A stretch of DNA of 64,000 nt from Polychytrium aggregatum. Its lineage: Eukaryota; Chytridiomycota; Chytridiomycetes; Polychytriales. The notes beneath the pieces were generated by a model. That model was given only the letters and a program-made list of their open reading frames with translations. It was not told the DNA's origin and made no database searches. The translations under genes and the position numbers were made by a program. Numbering within the stretch: position 1 is the first letter of the stretch; the number at the start of each line of letters is the position of its first letter. Where the stretch lies: NCBI RefSeq assembly GCF_025602895.1, contig NW_026516282.1, positions 153,724 to 217,723 of the forward strand. Direction: 5' to 3'. Of the stretch, positions 58,553 to 64,000 are shown piece after piece.

Positions 58553-59836
58553 TCAGAGCTTTTGCACATAGTTTCCGGGGATCAGTCCCAAGTCGAGCAG
58601 TCTGATCTTGACCCGGGCCTGCGACCCGCGGATCGTCAGCTTGACGCCCGTCAGCCAGCCCTCGCCATAGGCCTTCTGGTATCCAACAAACTCGCGCAGC
58701 TTGGTCCCGATGACACTGGCTTCGGGCTCAAACTCGACTTCTTTGAACGGGAATAGCGCTTGGATGTCGCTGTCGCCGCTGGGATCGCTGCTCACCAGGA
58801 TGTTGTGCTGCGAGTCGACCGAGTTGCCCGAGTCCACGAGTGCGCCCATGCCGCTTTCGTCGAGATCGTCGACGCTCGCCCACCGGTCCCGTTCTTCGGA
58901 CTGGCCGGCATTATTGCCAGTGTTGAGATTTGTCGGCTCCGAGCCGCGTAGTGAGTCGCACTTGGCCGAAGGCAGGCCGGAGGAGTGATTTGTGCTGGCT
59001 GGAAGGTCGGAGGCTGCCGCAGCCGGTTGGGCTGTTGAGTTCGAGGCTTTGGCCGAAAGCGTGTCCGATTCGGGTGCATGAATAGCAGCAGCAGTAGCAG
59101 CATTGGCGCTGCCATCGACATGCTTGGCAGCTTCCAGGCTCGTCGGAGGGGTCTGTGTCTCGGGAACATGCGGCTGCTTCCGTGGCACAATCTCAGCGAC
59201 AATTAGCTCGTTGCCTTCCTTTATCGACATCTCCCACTCGGTTACCTTCGAGAACTCAAAGGCGGCCTTGACGCAGTAAAAATCGAGCTGATCAGACGGG
59301 TGCTCGGTCGAGTCCTGGTTTAGGTAATGCGCCAGCATCGGAGCAATGTCTCGCTTCAGATCGATGCTATGCTTGCTCAGCGGCTGGCCGCTACTGTTGA
59401 GAATGTGGGCGGTGCCGGCGCCAGTGCCGGCGCCGGAGCCGGGGCTGACATCGTCTTCCTCGACATCGGAAGAGAACAGTTCCTCATCGGCCGGCCCATA
59501 CTCGGGATCATCGTCACTGTCGAGCCCTGGACTATGCGAGTGGTTGTTGGTCCAGTGGCGAGGGTCGCTCTCTGCATAAGCAAAGTCCCGGATATGGACT
59601 CGCGAGGCTGCATGGGCGGCAGAGTCAGAGGCAGAGGTAGAGGCAGAGGGAGCGGCGGCGGCTTTGGTCTGGGCGGCGGATGCCTCGTCGAGACTGGTTG
59701 CTACGACAGCTTCCTTGTGCGCATCTGTGGCATCGGCGGATGGGGCCGGCTCGCTCGTTGCGAGGAGCCCGTTGAGGGACAGCCCAGCAGGGTCGGCGCT
59801 GCTCCAATTGGCATCGGGTGCCTCGAAGGCCTTCAT
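58553..59836 (-). CDS. SH3-domain protein with a split SH3 domain
   Basis: One uninterrupted frame of about 427 residues from the ATG at 59836. The N-terminal 120 residues are Ala/Ser-rich, then acidic. The first half of an SH3 domain lies near residue 185 (CVKAAFEFSKVTEWEMSIKE, then GNELIV). The second half lies at the very end (YGEGWLTGVKLTIRG and LGLIPGNYVQKL), with the tryptophan and the PxNYV motif in place. About 170 residues rich in Ala, Ser and Asp separate them, with no stop codon. The halves resemble the SH3 of fungal Nbp2/Skb5 proteins, adaptors of MAPK phosphatases and PAK kinases, but the large insert is unusual. An intron cannot be wholly excluded. Confidence 0.72.
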   Translation of the reverse strand: MKAFEAPDANWSSADPAGLSLNGLLATSEPAPSADATDAHKEAVVATSLDEASAAQTKAAAAPSASTSASDSAAHAASRVHIRDFAYAESDPRHWTNNHSHSPGLDSDDDPEYGPADEELFSSDVEEDDVSPGSGAGTGAGTAHILNSSGQPLSKHSIDLKRDIAPMLAHYLNQDSTEHPSDQLDFYCVKAAFEFSKVTEWEMSIKEGNELIVAEIVPRKQPHVPETQTPPTSLEAAKHVDGSANAATAAAIHAPESDTLSAKASNSTAQPAAAASDLPASTNHSSGLPSAKCDSLRGSEPTNLNTGNNAGQSEERDRWASVDDLDESGMGALVDSGNSVDSQHNILVSSDPSGDSDIQALFPFKEVEFEPEASVIGTKLREFVGYQKAYGEGWLTGVKLTIRGSQARVKIRLLDLGLIPGNYVQKL

Positions 59837-60543
59837 TTGTGGCAATGGTGTTCAGGGAGGGCTCGGTCGAGCTGGCTGGAAGCGGATTCTGGCGTGTTGA
59901 TGCCACAGAGAGCCAGGAGGGTGGATGAGGCGATGGATGAGGCGACGGATCGGCGAGATACGGATCGAGATGACGGATGGGACGGCGTGCGAGACCAGAC
60001 GAGACCAGACGAGACCAGACGAGACCAGACGAACGGCGATGAGGCCAGAAGAAGACAGGACCGATGGATGGCAAGAAGCGCGGCAAAGACAAACCAGGAA
60101 GGAATCCCCAAAAAGGCGAGGCCAGGGCGGAGGCAGGACGCGGAGACGAGCGCAGACGAGGGCAGCGAAGCGATCTGCCACGGCGATGGGAAGGACTGAG
60201 GGACGCTCCGGGCCGAGAGCGAAAGGCGGTACATATGCCCGCAGTGCGCTCGATTGGGCGACTGTCCGGTGCCTTGCCCGCTGCCGCCCTGACGATGGGG
60301 CTGCAGCGCGCTGGTCTGGCTCCAGACTCCTGAACAGAGCCATCCCGACTCAACATGCTGAGAGCGGGATGCAACAGTGGTCCAGGGCGCAGCGTTCAAA
60401 GGCAACCACCAGCAGTGCCAAAGCAGCAACACCAGCGCCATGTCCTCCATCCGGAAGAAACTGCAGATGGCCCGTATCCAGACTTTCCCGCTCCCGTCAC
60501 TTGGTTCTGAATGCGCTATATTGGGCGATGTACCAAACAACCA
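59837..60543. other. Spacer between SH3 and coiled-coil genes
   Basis: About 700 bases between two minus-strand genes: upstream of the SH3 gene and downstream of the coiled-coil gene. A repeat of GAGACCAGAC lies at 59991-60030. No gene supported. Confidence 0.4.
59991..60030 (+). repeat. 10-base tandem repeat, four copies
   Basis: Four exact copies of GAGACCAGAC in tandem. Confidence 0.93.
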
Positions 60544-62602
60544 CTACGACACTCGCGAGTGTTTTGACTGGGACTGGTTCGGATCTGCCTCGCCCTCGTT
60601 CGGACGCTTCTGTCCTGCGAGCGCTGGCTCCTGCGGTCCGGCGTTTTCGATTGGTGCCGGCTCTCCGATCGGCGCTTCGCTCGGGAAGGTTATCCGCGAG
60701 AGGTCGCCCAATACGCCGCTGTGGTAGTCCTGAATCAGCTGCTCGATGATGGGCTTGGCAAACGACGAGAGGGCGGTCTTCAGTTGCTCCTCGAGGATCG
60801 AGCTGGGCGTCTCTGTCATGTTCGCGATGGTCTTGACATGGTTGAGCGAGCTTTCGTACTCCTCGACCTGGGCTTTGGCTTGCTCGTGGAATAGCTGCAG
60901 AAGCGAGCGTGTGAGCTGGTATTTGGCCGATATTGCAGCGAGGCGTTTCCGGTTGGGTGGCGCTGGAGCACTCGCTCGCCTTTTCGTGCAAGACGGCAGG
61001 ACGACGATGCGACGAGGCGATGGCGACGTGGGAGCTTGGTCTCCCGGTTCACCGGCATCCTTCCGCATCGCCCTCCGCACTGCAGGCCACCACCACACAC
61101 CCACGAGCCATCGCTTACCTTGAGGTTGGTGATATGCTGGTCAAACTCGGCTATCCTTGTCTTGGTTGCCGATTCGGCCTCGTCGACCATGCGCGCCAGC
61201 TCCATGTACTGCTGGATGACGAGATTGGATGGCTGGGCACTGGAGTTGTCCACCGAGCTGCTGAGCAGGGCCTCGATCCGGTCGATGCGCTCTTCCAAGA
61301 GCTTCTGGCGCTCCAGCTCCTGATCCAGAAGAGACAGCGCGTTTTCGAGCTCGGGGTCGATTTTCTGCTGCTCCTTATCGATTTCGTTCCGGAACTCGCG
61401 GACCTCGGTTTCGATGGTCACCAGCCCCTCGTCCTGCTTTGTCAGAAGATTCTCCAGATTGTTGTTGAAGTTTTGGAGGAGCTGCATCGGATGTGGCGGC
61501 GTCAGCGGCAGGATGTCTCGTGGGTCTTGGTCAGCGGCTGCCAGCTCCCGCTGTAATGTTGGCAACCAAATAGGCCAGTCTGGGGCTACGCTGAGCTGCC
61601 CCCTCCCCTCAAAAAAAGAGTAGATCTGGAGGGGGCAGGCCCGTTTGGTAGCAACAGGCATACCTCATTGTCTTGCTCGCGGCTCGTGATTTGCTGCTCC
61701 ATAAAAGTGAGAATCGAGCCAGAGTTCTTCAGCCTGCCACTAATTTCCTGTTGGATTTGGTTGAAGGTGCCGACTGACCTCTGGCGTTTGTTCGGACGAG
61801 GCACCGTCAGTGGAACGGCCAAAATCCAAGATCGCGAAGCAAACATGAGGCACCAAGCACCAAGCAGGCAAACTGCGAGATCCGACGCCTGCAGCGCCGC
61901 TATGCGCGAGGGAGAAGCAACATCCTCAGCATCAGCATCAGCATCAACATCGACATCGACATCAAATCAAGCTACCTCGTCAATGAAGTTCAGAAGCATC
62001 TTTTCCGAGCTGGCGAGCTCTTGCTCGAACAGCCGTTGCTTGGTGTCCCGCTCGCACTTGACTTCGTCCAGATCATTCTCTGCATCCGGCAAGACGGCGC
62101 CCAGCCAGATCCGCAAGCAAAAAAGCGTCAGCCAAACGACACTGCCTACACTGCCTACACGCTGTCGTCAAAAGAACGAGAACAACCCGCATAGGCAGGT
62201 GCATATACTGCGCTGGAAGGGAGGGGGCAACCCGTCGCCACCGCAGTCAGAATCTGCAGGGATCGCAAAGCCATCGCTATCGTGACGGCCACCAGGTCCA
62301 GCCAGCCAGCACACCCACAGCCAGCCGGAGCACGCCGGTATTGGCTGATGTTCATGGATAAAAATGTGAATATGAACATGGATATGATATGGACTGGAGG
62401 GATAGTAAATACATGGGGGGGGGAGCGTACCGAGCAGGGACTGGACTTTGGCGTTGGGGTGGACGGCATGCTTGATCCGGGAGAGCTGCTGTTCAATGTC
62501 CTGCAAGTGATCCTCAGCCAGCTGCGAGTCCTTGTAGGCCGATGTCGTCCCGTACAGAGTCCCGATAAGACTCTCGAGGCTTTCGTATTCTTTCGTTATC
62601 AT
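60544..62602 (-). CDS. Coiled-coil protein of unknown function
   Basis: Five exons (62602-62431, 62079-61976, 61780-61664, 61481-61119, 60915-60544) give about 375 residues. Nearly the whole chain is predicted helical with heptad-like patterns: HLQDIEQQLSRIKHAVHPNA, ERDTKQRLFEQELASSEKML, NQIQQEISGRLKNSGSILTF, EFRNEIDKEQQKIDPELENA, LDQELERQKLLEERIDRIEA and AKAQVEEYESSLNHVKTIAN. The C-terminus is polar and disordered. Junctions at exons 4 and 5 are chosen by phase; the exon 4 start could lie a little earlier (CAG at about 61512-61585). I do not recognise the family. A cytoskeletal or vesicle-tether scaffold is possible, but there is no direct evidence. Confidence 0.65.
61926..61964 (+). repeat. 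Intronic 6-base repeat (CATCAG/CATCGA)
   Basis: Imperfect six-base units in the intron between exons 2 and 3 of the coiled-coil gene, just after the donor. Confidence 0.88.
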
Positions 62603-63151
62603 CGTGTGCAGACGCCGGCCTTGGGTCTCTGGACAGGTGGCGAGCGGGTGCAGGGGGGAGGCTCGGGCGCAGATGCTGTCCAGGGCGGGCTTTTGCTGTG
62701 GGGAACGATCACCAACGGCGGTCCTCGATGGAGCCGGTTCGAGCCGGCGGTAGCTGTGTGTGGCTGTGTGTGGGAACGATGCGGTAGTGCCAGCAGGGAG
62801 TACATGCAGGCGCAGAGAAAGGACGACGACGACTGCTATGGGATATGGGATATGGGGGGGGGGCTTTGGGGTTGTATTCGATGCTGTGGGATCAGACAGA
62901 AACAGCAGGTGAGTCCGAGGCGGTTCTTTGGGCCAAGGAGATCCCAGAGAGTGATGGTGTCCATCCTGATGTGCCTGACCAGCAACCAATGGCTTTGGGC
63001 ACCCGAGTAGCTGGCCAATGTCCAGCCAAACGGGTGTGCTGTGTTGCTTTCTGCGGCAACTTTAATTCAGAAAACTGACACAAAGGAGTGTACAGAGAGC
63101 CTTCACTCCATGCTGAACCTGAAACGCAGTCCAGACAACCCCACTCCAGAA
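62603..63151. other. Spacer upstream of the coiled-coil gene
   Basis: About 550 bases; should hold the coiled-coil gene promoter and the 3' end of the next minus-strand gene. No gene seen. Confidence 0.4.
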
Positions 63152-64000
63152 TCAAATGCACAGACCATGCAGCCCCGACTCATCGAGTATGTATCTGTTA
63201 CTCGATCGCCTCGTCCACAATGGAAACGTGTCACGGATCTTGGCGATGGGTGGATGCTTCAAGATGTCGGAGAGAAACTGCCCAATCGAGCGTATGCAAA
63301 GGCATCCAGCTGGCCATATTGCTCGGCATCAAAGTACTTGCTGTGCCATATCGCGTATGGCGAGCCATCGTTGAGATTCATGAACAGCACCCTGACTTCG
63401 CCGGGTTGGATTTGTGGGTCAGTGGCGGTGAATTTGCGCCGGATGAATGTGCCCCTAGTCCTGGTCGGTGATGCACGAGCGGGTGAATGCCTGGACTTCG
63501 ATGGGAATCAAGGCTTCGGAGTCGATGGGTCTGCTGGGATCAGGGGCATTTGGGAATCGTTGGATTAGCTCGCCAATGAAGACATACTTCCAGGCATCCA
63601 TGAGGACTTTTGATTCCAGTAAGCTGTCACAGGAAGCTGGTTTGGGCTCAGGATGAGCCTTGGTTTCTTCTGAGCAAACTCCATGGGGGAAATGGATGAT
63701 GACGATACCTGTGAAGGTGGCGTGGTTCGAGTCGGAGGTGAATACAATGATTTGGATGTTGTTGGTGGCGAGCATGAGCTTCCATTTGGGCTCGATTTGG
63801 ATGGTAGACTTGCAGAGATCACGGTGACCTGTTTCGCTGCCAGCTCACACAAATTGGCCTTCCTCTCCGCCTCAGAGACGATGGCGATGGCCATGAGGGC
63901 CAGTGTGGGTGCATCGTCGGTGCGGGATGTTTTGAGTTGCTCGCAGATGATTGCACCGCGGCGAAGGTTGCAGAAGTTCTTGGACAGAGCTGCGTCTGTC
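63152..64000 (-). CDS. Partial gene at the right edge, unidentified
   Basis: Minus-strand coding-like segments continue off the right end. Near 63840-64000 one frame reads LSKNFCNLRRGAIICEQLKT and LALMAIAIVSEAERKANLCE. Near 63470-63790 other frames read IEPKWKLMLATNNIQIIVFT and WKYVFIGELIQRFP. Near 63300-63450 a frame reads EVRVLFMNLNDGSPYAIWHS. Near 63152-63300 another reads SIGQFLSDILKHPPIAKIRD and ends at 63152. The frame changes need introns I could not place with confidence. The start is outside the window. I do not recognise the family. Confidence 0.35.

Noticed and set aside
1-64000. Transposons, rRNA or tRNA genes
   Set aside because: I saw no transposase, reverse transcriptase or terminal repeats, and no rRNA or cloverleaf sequence by eye. 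A tRNA scan was not possible, so a missed tRNA cannot be ruled out.

Overview
The window is eukaryotic nuclear DNA from a fungus. Genes are interrupted by many short GT-AG introns (about 50 to 370 bases), coding sequence is GC-rich at third positions, and there are no operons or Shine-Dalgarno sites. Several genes are core fungal or mitochondrial (lumazine synthase, SDH4, SDA1, PTPA). Others are usually missing from yeasts but kept in early-diverging, often flagellated lineages (an ALKBH6-like oxygenase, a CXorf65-like protein, a KxDL protein, a POM121-like nucleoporin). I infer a chytrid-like early-diverging fungus; the species cannot be read from the sequence. All exon joins were worked out by hand from frame, splice sites and family conservation.

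Layout, left half. 1-3 kb: a two-exon TPR-like protein (+). 4-7.8 kb: a large PPR protein, probably mitochondrial (+). 8.4-9.8 kb: a three-exon zinc-finger protein (+) whose first intron holds a repeat resembling branch points. 10.7-11.8 kb: a WW-domain protein (-). 12.6-13.5 kb: a leucine-rich-repeat protein (+). 14.3-17.2 kb: an F-box/LRR protein with an N-terminal membrane segment (+). 17.5-19.5 kb: a PKA-like pseudokinase (-). 21.4-22.2 kb: lumazine synthase (+). 22.7-24.8 kb: a Sel1-repeat protein (-). 26.2-27.6 kb: a divergent CK2-alpha-like kinase (-). 29.2-31.8 kb: PP2A activator PTPA/RRD with a His-rich N-terminus (-).

Layout, right half. 32.2-33.1 kb: ALKBH6-like dioxygenase (-), divergent from SDH4 (+, 33.6-34.4 kb). 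35.3-37.9 kb: an AGC kinase whose N-lobe is split by a Thr-rich insert (+). 38.5-39.9 kb: an SRR1-domain protein (+). 40.1-41.9 kb: a CDK-like kinase (-), divergent from SDA1 (+, 16 exons, 42.3-46.8 kb). 46.9-49.1 kb: a CXorf65-like protein and a KxDL protein (both -). 50.2-55.1 kb: a transmembrane FG nucleoporin of POM121 type (+). 56.1-57.7 kb: an ELO fatty-acid elongase (+). 58.5-59.8 kb: an SH3 protein with a split domain (-). 60.5-62.6 kb: a coiled-coil protein of unknown function (-). 63.1-64 kb: the 3' end of an unidentified gene (-) running off the window.

The genes are independent eukaryotic units and do not form one pathway. Recurring themes are signalling kinases (four genes, at least one probably inactive), mitochondrial function (PPR, SDH4), nucleolar or nuclear-pore work (SDA1, POM121-like) and many micro- and minisatellites in introns and spacers. 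I saw no transposon, CRISPR array, rRNA or tRNA gene. The best candidates for undescribed biology are the POM121-like nucleoporin, the PKA-like pseudokinase, the membrane-anchored F-box protein and the CXorf65-like protein.
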